Below, in pieces: positions 7,433 through 16,114 of a stretch of 58,315 nt of DNA. The stretch is from contig JALOOU010000001.1 in the NCBI GenBank assembly GCA_025454255.1, forward strand, positions 1-58,315, given 5' to 3'. Origin of the DNA: Desulfobacterales bacterium. Lineage in GTDB: Bacteria; Desulfobacterota; Desulfobacteria; Desulfobacterales; SpSt-501. A program made the translations under genes and the position numbers. Below the pieces are notes generated by a model. The model saw nothing but the letters and a program-made list of their open reading frames with translations, made no database searches and was not told where the DNA came from. Within the stretch, counting starts at the first letter, position 1, and every line of letters starts with the position of its first letter.

Positions 7433-9214
7433 ATGAATCAGACGGCAACAGCGTTCAGCAGATCCAAGGATGAGATGCAGGCCCTGATGCAGGTGGCGCT
7501 GGGCGAAGCGCCCGCGGACCTGGCGGTGCTCGATGCCGACCTCGTCAATGTCTACACCGGCGAGGTCCAACCGCGCATGAGCGCGGCCGTCAAGGGGCGC
7601 TGGATCGCGCGCGTCTCCGCGGATGTCCGCGAACTGGTCGGCCCGGCCACCCGCGTGATCGACGCCCGCGGCCGGACCCTCGTCCCCGGCTTGATCGACG
7701 GCCACACCCACCTCGCGTGGATTTACGGCGCGGCCGAATTCGTCCCGTTCGCCGCCGCCGCCGGCGCCACCACGGTCATCACCGAAGCCATGGAGCCCTA
7801 CCCTGTGGGCGGGTTGGCGGCCGTTCTGGATTTCCTGGAATCCTTCCGGGACCAGCCGATCCGGATCCTGGCGACCGCCCCCGCCATGGCCTCGATCAGC
7901 GCTGCCGCGCGCGGGATCGACCCCGGGGATCTCTCGGTGCTCCTCGCGCGGGAGGAGATCGTGGGGTTGGGAGAGTCCTACTGGCAGGCGGTGCTGCAGG
8001 AGCCGGATTCCTTTCTGCCTGCGCTCGCAGCGGCGCAGCGCGCCGGGAAGCTTCTGGAGGGCCACACCGCCGGCGCCAGCGAGAAAAAGCTCAATGCCTA
8101 CCTGGCAACCGGGGTCTCCTCCTGCCACGAGCCCATCGACGCCGATCAGGTGCTCGCGCGCCTGCGCCTGGGGATGCACGTGATGGTGCGGGAAGGAAGC
8201 ATCCGGCGCGACCTGGAGGCGATCGCCCGCATCCGAGACACCGGCGCCGACCTGCGCCGGCTGGTGCTCGCCAGCGACGGCGCCTCACCGCAGGACCTCG
8301 TGCAGGGCAAATACATGGACTTCGTCGTCCGCAAGGCCGTGGCCTGCGGGTTCGCGCCGATTCAGGCGATCCAAATGGCGACCTTGAACGTGGCCGAGCA
8401 TTTCCGGCTGGACGGCGTCATGGGCGGAATCGCGCCCGGCCGCCTGGCGGACATGGTGCTGATTCCGGAGCCGGCCGACTTCACCCCGCAGACGGTGGTC
8501 TGCAACGGCCGGGTGATCTTCGCAGAGGGGCGGCTCCTCGCACCGCCGCGGCGCCATGCATTCACACCGCAAAGCCTCCAAACGGTCAAGCTCCCCCGCC
8601 GCTTGACCCCCTCTGATTTTGCCGTCTCTGCCGAGACCTTCTCAGCCCCGGCGCGGGTCCGGGTCATCGAGATGGTGACAGACCTGGTCACGGCCGAACG
8701 CCAGGTCGAGGTGCCGGTGTCAAACGGCGGACTGAGGGCAGACCCCGCAATCGGGCTCTGCAAGATCGCCGCCGTGGACCGCGCCCACGCCCCCGGCAAG
8801 CTCTTCACCGGCTTCATCCGGGGCTTCGGCCTCACCCGCGGCGCCGTGGCCTGCAGCGCCGCCTGGGACACTTCCGACATCATCGCCGTCGGCGCCACCG
8901 ACGAGGACATGGCCTGCGCCGTCAACCGGATTGCCGACCTGCAGGGAGGCGCCGTTCTCTGCGCGGGGGGCCGCGTCCTGGCGGAGCTGGCGCTGCCGGT
9001 TTTCGGCATCGCCAGCCACCTGCCCATGGCGGAGCTGACGCAGCGGCTGGATGCCTTGAAACAGGAGCTGGCGGCGCTGGGCGTCGCCTTCCCGGACCCC
9101 CTGCTCTCACTGATAGCGCTGACGGGGGCGGCGATCCCTTATTTGAGGATCTGCGAGGAGGGCTTGGTCAACCTGAAGGACGGCCGGCGGGTGGCGCTGT
9201 TCGTTACACGATAA
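7433..9214 (+). CDS. Adenine deaminase family amidohydrolase
   Basis: A protein of 593 residues, the usual length for Ade. The metal-dependent amidohydrolase core carries VPGLIDGHTHLAW with the HxH pair at H91/H93, then EGHTAGASEKKLNAYLATG and SSCHEP, the family's next histidine regions, and VLASDGASP. The C-terminal third has the Ade-specific part: GLCKIAAVDRAHAPGKLFTG and FPDPLLSLIALTGAAIPYL. Ade converts adenine to hypoxanthine and ammonia. The metal motif differs from the classic Ade sequence (GHTHL here), so another purine or cyclic amide substrate is possible. The start is placed at 7433 rather than 7400 because the extra residues look non-coding; the ribosome site is weak. A thioesterase follows after 26 bp. 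Confidence 0.78.
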   Translation: MNQTATAFSRSKDEMQALMQVALGEAPADLAVLDADLVNVYTGEVQPRMSAAVKGRWIARVSADVRELVGPATRVIDARGRTLVPGLIDGHTHLAWIYGAAEFVPFAAAAGATTVITEAMEPYPVGGLAAVLDFLESFRDQPIRILATAPAMASISAAARGIDPGDLSVLLAREEIVGLGESYWQAVLQEPDSFLPALAAAQRAGKLLEGHTAGASEKKLNAYLATGVSSCHEPIDADQVLARLRLGMHVMVREGSIRRDLEAIARIRDTGADLRRLVLASDGASPQDLVQGKYMDFVVRKAVACGFAPIQAIQMATLNVAEHFRLDGVMGGIAPGRLADMVLIPEPADFTPQTVVCNGRVIFAEGRLLAPPRRHAFTPQSLQTVKLPRRLTPSDFAVSAETFSAPARVRVIEMVTDLVTAERQVEVPVSNGGLRADPAIGLCKIAAVDRAHAPGKLFTGFIRGFGLTRGAVACSAAWDTSDIIAVGATDEDMACAVNRIADLQGGAVLCAGGRVLAELALPVFGIASHLPMAELTQRLDALKQELAALGVAFPDPLLSLIALTGAAIPYLRICEEGLVNLKDGRRVALFVTR

Positions 9215-9240
9215 TGGGGCACCATCGAGCAGGAGGTCGC

Positions 9241-9663
9241 ATGGATGGCAAGGTCAGGCAGGCGATCGAGGCGGCCGTGCGCCGCGAGCCCTTTGCCGCT
9301 CTGCTGGGCATCGAACTGGTCGAACTGGAGGACGGGTTCTCGCGCGTGGAGATGGTCTACGACCCCGCGCGCCAGGACAACATCTACGGCCGCGCGCACG
9401 GCGGCGTCGTCTACGGCCTGATCGACGAGGCCTTCGAGACGGCCGGGCAGACCGACGGGACGGTGGCGGTCGCCATGCAGGTCAGCGTCACCTACGTGGC
9501 CAGCCCCCGGCCCGGCGAGCTCCTCAGCGCCGAAGCGCGCCGCGTCGCCCAGACCAAGCGCACCGCCACCTACGACATCAAGGTCAGCGACCCCGCCGGG
9601 CAGGTGGTGGCCCTCTGCCAGGCGCTGGCCTACCGCACCGGCAAACCCATCCCCTTCCTCTGA
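9241..9663 (+). CDS. PaaI-family hotdog thioesterase
   Basis: This 140-residue hotdog-fold protein carries HGGVVYGLIDEAFETAG, the PaaI/acyl-CoA thioesterase active-site helix with its acidic residue. QVSVTYVASPRPGELLSAEA follows. The ATG at 9241 has an AGGAGG site 5 bases upstream; a longer reading from 9214 overlaps the deaminase stop. It probably hydrolyses acyl- or aryl-CoA esters in the cytoplasm. It is likely co-transcribed with the deaminase. A short fragment resembling its C-terminus lies at 11382-11437. Confidence 0.85.
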   Translation: MDGKVRQAIEAAVRREPFAALLGIELVELEDGFSRVEMVYDPARQDNIYGRAHGGVVYGLIDEAFETAGQTDGTVAVAMQVSVTYVASPRPGELLSAEARRVAQTKRTATYDIKVSDPAGQVVALCQALAYRTGKPIPFL

Positions 9664-9730
9664 TCAGCGGCCGGGCGCTGGCGGGCTGCCACGAACGGAC
9701 CCTGCCCGGACAATCCAACAGCTCGCACCC

Positions 9731-10729
9731 TCACCGGGCCTGCGACTCGATATCGACAAAACTCATGTTCGGGTAACGATCGCCGTAAGCGGCTCCCCTG
9801 GGGCAGACCGCATCCATCTGAGCAAGCTCCTCCGGGGCCAACACCAGCTTGGACGCAGCGACGTTCTCCTCGAGGTGTCTGCGCCGGGTCGTACCGGGTA
9901 TGGGGACGATATCCGCGCCTTGAGCAAGCACCCAGGCCAGGGTCAACTGGGCCGGAGTACACCCCTTTGCCTTTGCGATGGCCTTCAGCTTTTCAACTAA
10001 AACGGAGTTCTTCTTGAAGTTGTCAGCTTTCCACCGCGGCTGGCTGTGCCGGAAATCATTGGCCGGCAGGTGCTCAAGGCGCTTGATGGTCCCCGAAAGG
10101 AACCCACGGCCTATCGGACTGCAGGCGACGAAGCCGATGCCCAGTTCACGAACCAACGGCAGCAACCGCTCCTCCGGGTCGCGGCTCCATAGGGAGTATT
10201 CGGTCTGCAGCGCGGAAAGCGGGTGCACGCAGTGGGCGCGGCGGATGGTGGCCGGCCCGGCCTCGGAAATGCCCAGATAGCGCACTTTCCCCTGGGCCGC
10301 TAGATCGGCCATGGCGCCGACGGTGTCTTCGATCGGGATGCTCGCGTCCACGCGGTGGATGTAGTAGAGATCGATGACGTCGACCCCAAGCCGTCTCAAC
10401 GACGCCTCGCAGCATTGGCGCACGTACTCGGGCCGGCCGGACATGCCGCGAAAAGCAGGGTCCTCCCGCCTGCGGAGGATGCCGAACTTGGTGGCCACGA
10501 TCACCCGGTCGCGGATCCCTTTGATGGCCCGCCCGACCAACCGCTCGTTGTCGCCGAAAGCGTAGATGTCGGCCGTGTCGAGCATCGTGATTCCCAATTC
10601 TACCGCGCGGTGAAGGGTGTAGATCGACTCCTGCTCGTCCGCCTCGCCATAGAACTCGCTCATGCCCATGCAGCCCAGCCCAAGCTCCGAGACGGTGAGC
10701 CCCTGCGATCCGAGTTTTCGCTGATGCAT
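9731..10729 (-). CDS. Aldo/keto reductase
   Basis: A protein of 332 residues with the full AKR catalytic tetrad: D51 and Y56 ([14 protein letters not shown]), K81 (VATKFGI) and H125 (LYYIHRVD). The C-terminal cofactor-binding part has [16 protein letters not shown], typical of the AKR13/YajO-like group that uses NADPH. The preferred start is the ATG at 10729, with GGAG at 6 bases; the ATG at 10735 overlaps that site. It reduces aldehydes or ketones in the cytoplasm; the substrate is unknown. It appears monocistronic and converges on the thioesterase. Confidence 0.9.
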   Translation of the reverse strand: MHQRKLGSQGLTVSELGLGCMGMSEFYGEADEQESIYTLHRAVELGITMLDTADIYAFGDNERLVGRAIKGIRDRVIVATKFGILRRREDPAFRGMSGRPEYVRQCCEASLRRLGVDVIDLYYIHRVDASIPIEDTVGAMADLAAQGKVRYLGISEAGPATIRRAHCVHPLSALQTEYSLWSRDPEERLLPLVRELGIGFVACSPIGRGFLSGTIKRLEHLPANDFRHSQPRWKADNFKKNSVLVEKLKAIAKAKGCTPAQLTLAWVLAQGADIVPIPGTTRRRHLEENVAASKLVLAPEELAQMDAVCPRGAAYGDRYPNMSFVDIESQAR

Positions 10730-11193
10730 ACGCATCTCCTTTGTCGTAAGACCCCGCTGGTTTGCTCTCTGTGGTCCGCCCGGGCCGTGCGGTTTGACCG
10801 CCGGCGGCCCCGGCAGATCTCCTCGGCAAAGAGGATCCTGCCGGGTCGCATCCCAGGTAAACAGGCCTGCCGCCGGCGCCCGCCCACCACTTCAGCTCGA
10901 GGTGCCACGTGGGCATCCCCACGGATGGAAAACGCACGCTGCGCAGGATCACTTGGCCGAAACCATCAAAGACGGAACATCCCCCAGCGATTCAATATGT
11001 CGCCGATATACAAACCTCGACTCGGGCAGGCTATTAATTTGGATGACTTGCCGGTGATAGTGAAAACTTCCAAAACGGTTTGGGGAAGATGCAGATAGTC
11101 GCAGGATTCCGCACGAACCGATCGGGTCAAGAAATCCAGCAGGCCTTCAATCCAGTGCAAGTGGGGTTTTGCCTCCTCTCTTACGACCGCGGC
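10730..11193. other. Gene-poor stretch upstream of the reductase
   Basis: No intact gene is supported here. Short open frames on both strands have no recognisable family. The stretch borders two gene remnants and a fold-back repeat, so the whole of 10730-11558 looks like decayed sequence. The reductase promoter should lie in its left end. Confidence 0.5.
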
Positions 11194-11345
11194 CTATGCC
11201 GCACGCCCGGCCCCTCTGGGCGCCGGAGATCCTATCAGCAGTCCTTGCGTGCTCAGGTCCTCGTCGATATCCGGCCAGTGAATGCCGTAACCAGCTCCCG
11301 CGACGCGCCAATCCGACCGCTGCTCCGGTGTTGCATGGAGGAGGC
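11194..11345 (-). pseudogene. DUF2442 protein, C-terminal remnant
   Basis: On the reverse strand the translation reads LHATPEQRSDWRVAGAG then YGIHWPDIDEDLSTQGLL to a TAG at 11194-11196. That matches the C-terminal half of DUF2442 family proteins (ATPEQ, then GIHWPxxDEDIS and GLL). The N-terminal half is missing upstream, where the frame runs into unrelated sequence. DUF2442 genes often sit in small toxin-antitoxin-like pairs, but no partner is visible. The family match is from memory. Confidence 0.6.
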
Positions 11346-11381
11346 GGGGAAACCAGGCCAACGGAGCACTCGGGCGATGAG

Positions 11382-11437
11382 GCGGCGGCCCTCTGCCGGG
11401 CGGCGGCCTACCGCGCCGGCGACCCCATCCCGTTTTC
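11382..11437 (+). pseudogene. PaaI-type thioesterase, C-terminal fragment
   Basis: About 56 bases translate as AAALCRAAAYRAGDPIPF, close to VALCQALAYRTGKPIPF, the last residues of the thioesterase ending at 9663. The nucleotide sequences also align well over the same stretch. The rest of the gene is absent, so this is a relic of a second copy. Confidence 0.5.
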
Positions 11438-11449
11438 AGGATCGCCGGC

Positions 11450-11557
11450 AGGGTGTTGAAAAACAACCACCCGGCCGTCCGCCAGGGCATGCGGCATTTT
11501 GGAAAGCGCAGTCCCGCCATGGCGGGACCGGTCTGAGGCGCCGTTTATCAACACCCC
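11450..11557. repeat. Fold-back repeat, copy A
   Basis: An element of about 108 bp is bounded by GGGTGTTGAAAAAC (left) and GTTTATCAACACCCC (right), which are imperfect inverted repeats. Inside lies the palindrome TCCCGCCATGGCGGGA. The central 60 bp is nearly identical to copy B at 29063-29181. It starts 2 bp beyond the stop of the response regulator at 11559, so its hairpin may also end that transcript. It could be a miniature inverted-repeat element or a REP-like sequence. Confidence 0.65.
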
Positions 11558-11558
11558 G

Positions 11559-12116
11559 TCAGATGCCTTTGCCTATAATGCGCGGGTCGTTCTTGAGCCG
11601 CTCTTGGATGCCTTTGCCGATCTGGTAGGTGCGGCTGAACTCGGACCAGAACTCCTTCTCCTTCGCCTTCCACTCCGGCCCGAAGCGCTTGTCGAAATAG
11701 TCGCCCAGCTTCTCGAAGAGCAGCCTCCACGGGGGCTCGCCCTTCGCGTAGGCCTCCAGCAGCTGGTTCAACAGGGTGTCCAGCTCGGCCAGGGTCTCCT
11801 TGGGCAGGTAGGAGATCGCGCCCTTGCGAATCGATTCCAGCAGGGTTTCCGGATTGATGGAATGGGCGGTGAGCATCACGGTCGGAATGCCGCGGCGAAC
11901 CGTCTCCTCGAGCAGCTGCAGGCCGTTGACGCCCATGATGTCCAGGATGGCCAGATCGTAGCGCTTCTCCTGGATCTTCCGGGAAGCAACCTCGTAGCTG
12001 AGGGCCCGGTCGACATGCGCCCCTTCCAGGATGTCCGCGATCGTATCGAGAATGTCCTCTTCGTCGTCAACCGCCAGGATCTGTTTGCCCTTGATGTAGG
12101 ATGTGGTGCCTGCCAT
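11559..12116 (-). CDS. Response regulator with helical tail
   Basis: The 185-residue protein has a receiver domain: acidic pair D17-D18 (AVDDEED), phosphoacceptor D59 (AILDIMG), then MLTAHS and SYLPKE. No output domain follows. The last 65 residues are charged and aromatic (PPWRLLFEKLGDYFDKRFG, AKEKEFWSEFSRTYQIG). It is the last gene of the operon ACT protein - PAS/GAF kinase - soluble kinase - regulator, 52 bp after the kinase at 12169-12972. It is a paralogue of the regulator at 6581-7069. Output is probably through protein-protein contact. Confidence 0.88.
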   Translation of the reverse strand: MAGTTSYIKGKQILAVDDEEDILDTIADILEGAHVDRALSYEVASRKIQEKRYDLAILDIMGVNGLQLLEETVRRGIPTVMLTAHSINPETLLESIRKGAISYLPKETLAELDTLLNQLLEAYAKGEPPWRLLFEKLGDYFDKRFGPEWKAKEKEFWSEFSRTYQIGKGIQERLKNDPRIIGKGI

Positions 12117-12168
12117 CGGAGCCTCCCTTTAGGGCCGGCCGGGCCGATTTTCGCCCCGGCATGCCGGA

Positions 12169-12972
12169 TTATGCGGATTTCAGCTGTAAGGGCAGCGTCA
12201 GGCGGAAGGTCGCCCCTTGCCCCTTGCGGCTCTCCACGCGGATATCGCCGCCGATCGACCGCGCCAGGATCAACGCCCCGGCCAACCCCAGCCCATGGCC
12301 CCGGCGCTCGACCGCAACGCACTCCTTGACCTGGGTGTAGCGCTTGAAAATGAGCTCATGGTGGTCCGGTTCGATCCCCGGGCCATCGTCCTGCACGTCG
12401 ACCGCCAGCCGGTCGCCGTCGATGTCCACCCGGGCCTCCACGCGCTGCCGGCGGTGGTGCAGTGCGTTCTTGAACAGATTGCCGGTGATCTGGCGGAACT
12501 TGGTTTCGTCTTGAACCACTTCGGCGCCGGAGGCGCGCGCCGATGCGCAGACGGAGACCCCGTGCTGAGCGAAGAGCTTGAGCAGCTCCGCTTCATTTTG
12601 ATATTTGCCGATCTCCTCGGCGGCCGGCCCGGTCACCGTCTCCAGGGCGTCCTTGAGCGACTGCTGCACGGCCTTGAGCGGAGAAAACCGGCTGCACACC
12701 AGGCACCCGGCCTCCGAGCGGCCGATCTCCAGCAAATCGTTCAGGATCCCCCATGCCTTGCGCGTGTTGCGCAGGCTGCGCATCAGCGTGTTGGACTGCT
12801 TGGACGTCAACGACCCGTATTGGTCCTGCTTCTCCAAAACGGTGCGCAGACCGGTTTCGATGATGGCAATGGGGTCCTTGAGCTCATGGATCAAGAACTC
12901 GATGCTGATCTCCTGGAAAAACCCGGTCCGGCCCGGCTGGTTTTCATGCCCGGTGTCTTTGGGCGGGCTCAT
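12169..12972 (-). CDS. Soluble sensor histidine kinase
   Basis: A protein of 267 residues with no membrane segment and no recognisable sensor domain. The HisKA helix carries H29 (FLIHELKDPIAIIETG), the probable phosphorylation site. The ATPase domain has the N box (NLFKNALHH), G1 (VQDDGPGI) and G2 (GHGLGLAGALILA). It lies between a PAS/GAF kinase upstream and a response regulator downstream in the same orientation. With so little N-terminal sequence, its input may come from the neighbouring kinase or the ACT protein. That is inference from gene order. Confidence 0.88.
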   Translation of the reverse strand: MSPPKDTGHENQPGRTGFFQEISIEFLIHELKDPIAIIETGLRTVLEKQDQYGSLTSKQSNTLMRSLRNTRKAWGILNDLLEIGRSEAGCLVCSRFSPLKAVQQSLKDALETVTGPAAEEIGKYQNEAELLKLFAQHGVSVCASARASGAEVVQDETKFRQITGNLFKNALHHRRQRVEARVDIDGDRLAVDVQDDGPGIEPDHHELIFKRYTQVKECVAVERRGHGLGLAGALILARSIGGDIRVESRKGQGATFRLTLPLQLKSA

Positions 12973-13016
12973 GGCGATTCTGCCTCCACACTCTCCTGAA
13001 CAGCCCGGATCGCTGG

Positions 13017-15374
13017 TTATGGGGCCGCCTTCGCTGGAAGACGGAACTGAACGCTGACAACAGTGCCGCCGGTCTCAGTGCATCGCTCGGAGCCGGTCAC
13101 ATGGCGGCACTGATCGGCCTCCCCGGGGCATTCGTCCGACTCGGCGGGAAGGTGCCGGCAGCGGTTGGAATCCATGCGGATGCTGAACCCGTAGCGCTCT
13201 GCAAAGATCTGCATGCGCAGCAGGTCGAGGCCTTTTCCCCCGGCCCTGAAATCGTAGGGGCGGCGGGTGGAATACTGCATCGGCTCATAGGCCGTGAAAA
13301 AGTTGCCGAAAATCAACCGTTGAGTCTCGGCGGCCATGCCGATGCCGGTGTCCCGGATTTCGAGCAGCGGCCCGTCATCGCCTGCCCGCACGCTGAGATG
13401 AACCTCGCCCCCGTCCGGGGTGTTTTCGACGGCGTTGCGCACCAGCCCCTCGATGACTTTGCTCAAAACATCCGCCGGAATCCGTATCGGCGGCGACTCC
13501 TCCAGCCGAGACTGCACCGCGACCCGGCGGTGTGCGAACCTGGGCCGGAGCAGGTTCAGGTAGCGGTCGGCAAAACGCGCCAGATGGATAAGCTCCGGTT
13601 TGGCCTCGCGCGGGCCAAAAAGCTGGTCGATCCGGCGGCGCAGCCGTTCGGTGGCGCTCTCCTCGCCGAACTCCTCGGCGGTCAGCGCCTCCAGTTCATC
13701 GCTGCACTGATCCAGGAGCAGCGACAGCATGCGATGATGGTCCATCTCCTTTTCATGCAGCATATCCTCGATTTTGTACTGCATGTCCAGCATCCGTTGA
13801 AGATTGCGCCGGGCCCGCTCCAGCGTCTCCCGCCGCCGTCCCTCACCTTCCGCCCCGGCCGAAGGCTTTGCCAGGAGGTTCAGGGAGGCCGAGAGCACCG
13901 ACAGGGGCGTCTTCAGTTCGTGGGAGAGGTGGTGGATCACACGGTCCTTGGCGCGGTTGAGGCGCTGCACCTCTTCGAACGAACGCTCGAGGGCGTCGTG
14001 GAAGCTCGCGTTTTCGACGGGCAGGGCCACGAGATTCGCCACGGCGCTCAACACGGATGCGTCGTCCTCCGTGAACAGGGCATCCTTTTTGTTCACCGCG
14101 CACAGGACCCCGATCATCCGCTCCGGGGTGGCCAGCGGCACGTCGAGCATGCTGCGGGTCCGGTAGGCGGCCTCCTTGTCCACCTTGGCAAAGAAAAAAG
14201 GGCTCTGCGAGGTGTCGTTGACGATCAGCGGCTTGCCGGTGCGCAGCACCTCCCCGGCCACCCCCTTGTCGATCGGGAAGCGGACCTCTTTCATGCGCTG
14301 TCCGGCGTCTTGATCGTCGAAGACCGAAACGCGGAAAAAAAACTCCTTCCGATCCTCGTCGAGCAGGATGACGCTCGCCCCCTCGACGTCCAGCAGCTGG
14401 CGGACCTCGCGGGTGATGAATTCCAGCCGGGCATCCAGCGCCCGGTAGCGGTACAGGGCCTGGGCGATCCGGAACAGCGCCTGGTTGATCCGCTCCGTGC
14501 GCTTTGCCTGCGTGATGTCGCGCAGGGTGATGACTTGGCCCGCGGGGCGGTTGTCTTCGTCGTAGAAAATGGCCCCGTCGATGAGGAGGTCGAGCAGCCG
14601 GCCGTCCTTGGTCAGCCGCTTGGTCTCAAAACCATGCAAGACCTTTTCCCGGTAGAGCCGCTCCAGGCCTGCGCGGGTGCGGGCCTTCTCCTCCGCGGGA
14701 ACAAAGGGAATTTTGCGGCCTTCCAGCTCCGCGAGGCTCCAGCCGAATACCTTCTCGAAGGCCGGGTTGAGGAAGGAGACCGTCCCGTCCAGGTTGAAGA
14801 CGAACACCGGGTCCGGCAGGAAGTTGAGAAACGCCCGGTAGCGCTGCTCCGCACGGCGGCTCGATTCGGAGAGCTCCAGAGCGCACTCCTGGGACTCGCG
14901 CAGGGCCTGCTGGGCCAGATGCCGGTCGGTTACGTCCCGCGCGGTCCCCCGGAAGCCGGTTTTCCGGCCGTCCGCCCCGATGATCAGCCGGGCGGAGATC
15001 TCCAGGAAGCGGCGCTCCGAATCCGGCCGGATGATTTCCCAGGTGATGTCGGCCACATCGCCCCCGGTGCGAAATATCCGATTGAACGCCTCGTATGCAA
15101 CCCGGGCGTTCGCGGCGTCCATGAAATCGGAGTAGCTGCGGTTGAGGATCTCCTCGCGCGGGTAGCCGAAAATCCGGCAGAGGGCATCGTTGAAAAAAGT
15201 GAAGTTGCCGTGCAGGTCGACCTCGTAGAAACCGTCGGCCACATCTTCGATCAGGGCGCGGTAGCGCTCCTCCCGGGTCTTGAAGGACTCCGGCATGCCC
15301 ACGGGTGCGCCCGGGGCTGCCGCCGGCGGCAAACCTGCAGGCACTGCCGGATCGCGGGGTTTTCGGGAAGCCAT
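13017..15374 (-). CDS. PAS-PAS-GAF sensor histidine kinase with Cys cluster
   Basis: A cytoplasmic kinase of 785 residues. PAS domains lie at about 35-150 (DGFYEVDLHGNFTFFNDALC) and 175-290 (DPVFVFNLDGTVSFLNPAFE), and a GAF domain at about 295-460. HisKA has H485 (HHLSHELKTPL), and a HATPase domain fills about 640-785 (N box VRNAVENTPDGG, G1 IRDTGIGM, G2 AGGKGLDLL). Inside the ATPase domain, after G2, is an insert with C739, C749, C756 and C765, which could bind a metal or Fe-S cluster or form disulfides. The gene lies 19 bp after an ACT-domain gene and 44 bp before a second kinase. Predicted to sense a soluble signal or redox state. Confidence 0.9.
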   Translation of the reverse strand: MASRKPRDPAVPAGLPPAAAPGAPVGMPESFKTREERYRALIEDVADGFYEVDLHGNFTFFNDALCRIFGYPREEILNRSYSDFMDAANARVAYEAFNRIFRTGGDVADITWEIIRPDSERRFLEISARLIIGADGRKTGFRGTARDVTDRHLAQQALRESQECALELSESSRRAEQRYRAFLNFLPDPVFVFNLDGTVSFLNPAFEKVFGWSLAELEGRKIPFVPAEEKARTRAGLERLYREKVLHGFETKRLTKDGRLLDLLIDGAIFYDEDNRPAGQVITLRDITQAKRTERINQALFRIAQALYRYRALDARLEFITREVRQLLDVEGASVILLDEDRKEFFFRVSVFDDQDAGQRMKEVRFPIDKGVAGEVLRTGKPLIVNDTSQSPFFFAKVDKEAAYRTRSMLDVPLATPERMIGVLCAVNKKDALFTEDDASVLSAVANLVALPVENASFHDALERSFEEVQRLNRAKDRVIHHLSHELKTPLSVLSASLNLLAKPSAGAEGEGRRRETLERARRNLQRMLDMQYKIEDMLHEKEMDHHRMLSLLLDQCSDELEALTAEEFGEESATERLRRRIDQLFGPREAKPELIHLARFADRYLNLLRPRFAHRRVAVQSRLEESPPIRIPADVLSKVIEGLVRNAVENTPDGGEVHLSVRAGDDGPLLEIRDTGIGMAAETQRLIFGNFFTAYEPMQYSTRRPYDFRAGGKGLDLLRMQIFAERYGFSIRMDSNRCRHLPAESDECPGEADQCRHVTGSERCTETGGTVVSVQFRLPAKAAP

Positions 15375-15393
15375 GGCGACCCTTTGCGCGCGG

Positions 15394-15837
15394 TCAACTC
15401 TCGTTTTCTAAAATCCCGAAATCATCGGCATCCAGCAGCTTGACCCCGCTGGCCTTGAGCACTTCGATCGCCTGGTCGTTGTCGCCGAAGCGAAAGATCA
15501 TGACCGCATTGCCCGAAGAGAAGCGGATGTGGGCGTACATGAACACGACGTTGATGTTGGCCTCCGTCAGGGGTTTCAGCAGACGGGCCAGGCTGCCCGG
15601 CTTGTCCTCGATCTCGACCGCCACGACATCGTTGACGAAGGCCGGGATGTGCAGTTCCATGAGGACCCGCCGCGCGGTGGCGACATCGGAGACCAGCAGA
15701 CGCAGCTGTCCGAACGCCCCGGTATCCACCAGGTTGAGGGCCCTCAGATTGATGCCGGCCTTCCCGAGGGCTTCGGTCACCTCGTAGAGCCGGCCGGGCG
15801 CATTTTCGATTGACACCACGATCTGTTTCAGCTTCAT
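15394..15837 (-). CDS. Tandem ACT-domain protein
   Basis: A protein of 147 residues made of two ACT repeats: IVVSIENAPGRLYEVTEALG (about 6-65) and AVEIEDKPGSLARLLKPLTE (about 72-140). ACT domains bind amino acids or related small ligands and regulate enzymes or kinases. Proteins of this size often sit beside phenylacetate-CoA ligase genes, but here it is the first gene of a kinase-regulator operon. It may therefore supply a ligand signal to the kinases; this is inferred from position. A weak match to the TRAP-operon motif lies at 15955-15975. Confidence 0.85.
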   Translation of the reverse strand: MKLKQIVVSIENAPGRLYEVTEALGKAGINLRALNLVDTGAFGQLRLLVSDVATARRVLMELHIPAFVNDVVAVEIEDKPGSLARLLKPLTEANINVVFMYAHIRFSSGNAVMIFRFGDNDQAIEVLKASGVKLLDADDFGILENES

Positions 15838-15954
15838 GACCCCATCTCCTTTTCGAAATATGTGGCATCAGCGGTTTTCATCTCTCCGGCGACCGAAAGC
15901 GTGAAAACCATGGAGTGCTTTTTTAGATGAATTTGGCCTCCGGTTCAAGTTATG

Positions 15955-15975
15955 TTGCAGCTACTTTATAGCCAA
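15955..15975. promoter_or_regulatory. Weak match to the TRAP-operon motif
   Basis: AGCTACTTTATAGC matches 13 of 14 positions of the core of the site at 3332-3354 (AGCTACTTCATAGC). Outside this core the inverted arms are not conserved. It lies 118-138 bases upstream of the ACT gene start. Confidence 0.25.
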
Positions 15976-16114
15976 ACCGGGATCGATCCGACATGCCGCC
16001 AGCCTGAAAGCCGCCGCATCCGGCAAGGCCCTCGCCCGCAACAGCAGGGGCCGGACCGCACGGACCCGGGCCGGTTGCCGCCGCAGAAAACCTCCTCATG
16101 ATGGAAACGGCCGT

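Noticed and set aside
13101..15443. A very long open frame on the plus strand opposite the PAS/GAF kinase
   Set aside because: It exactly mirrors the kinase gene. High G+C removes stop codons from the opposite strand. The translation is low in hydrophobic order and shows no known domain, while the kinase strand has full motifs.
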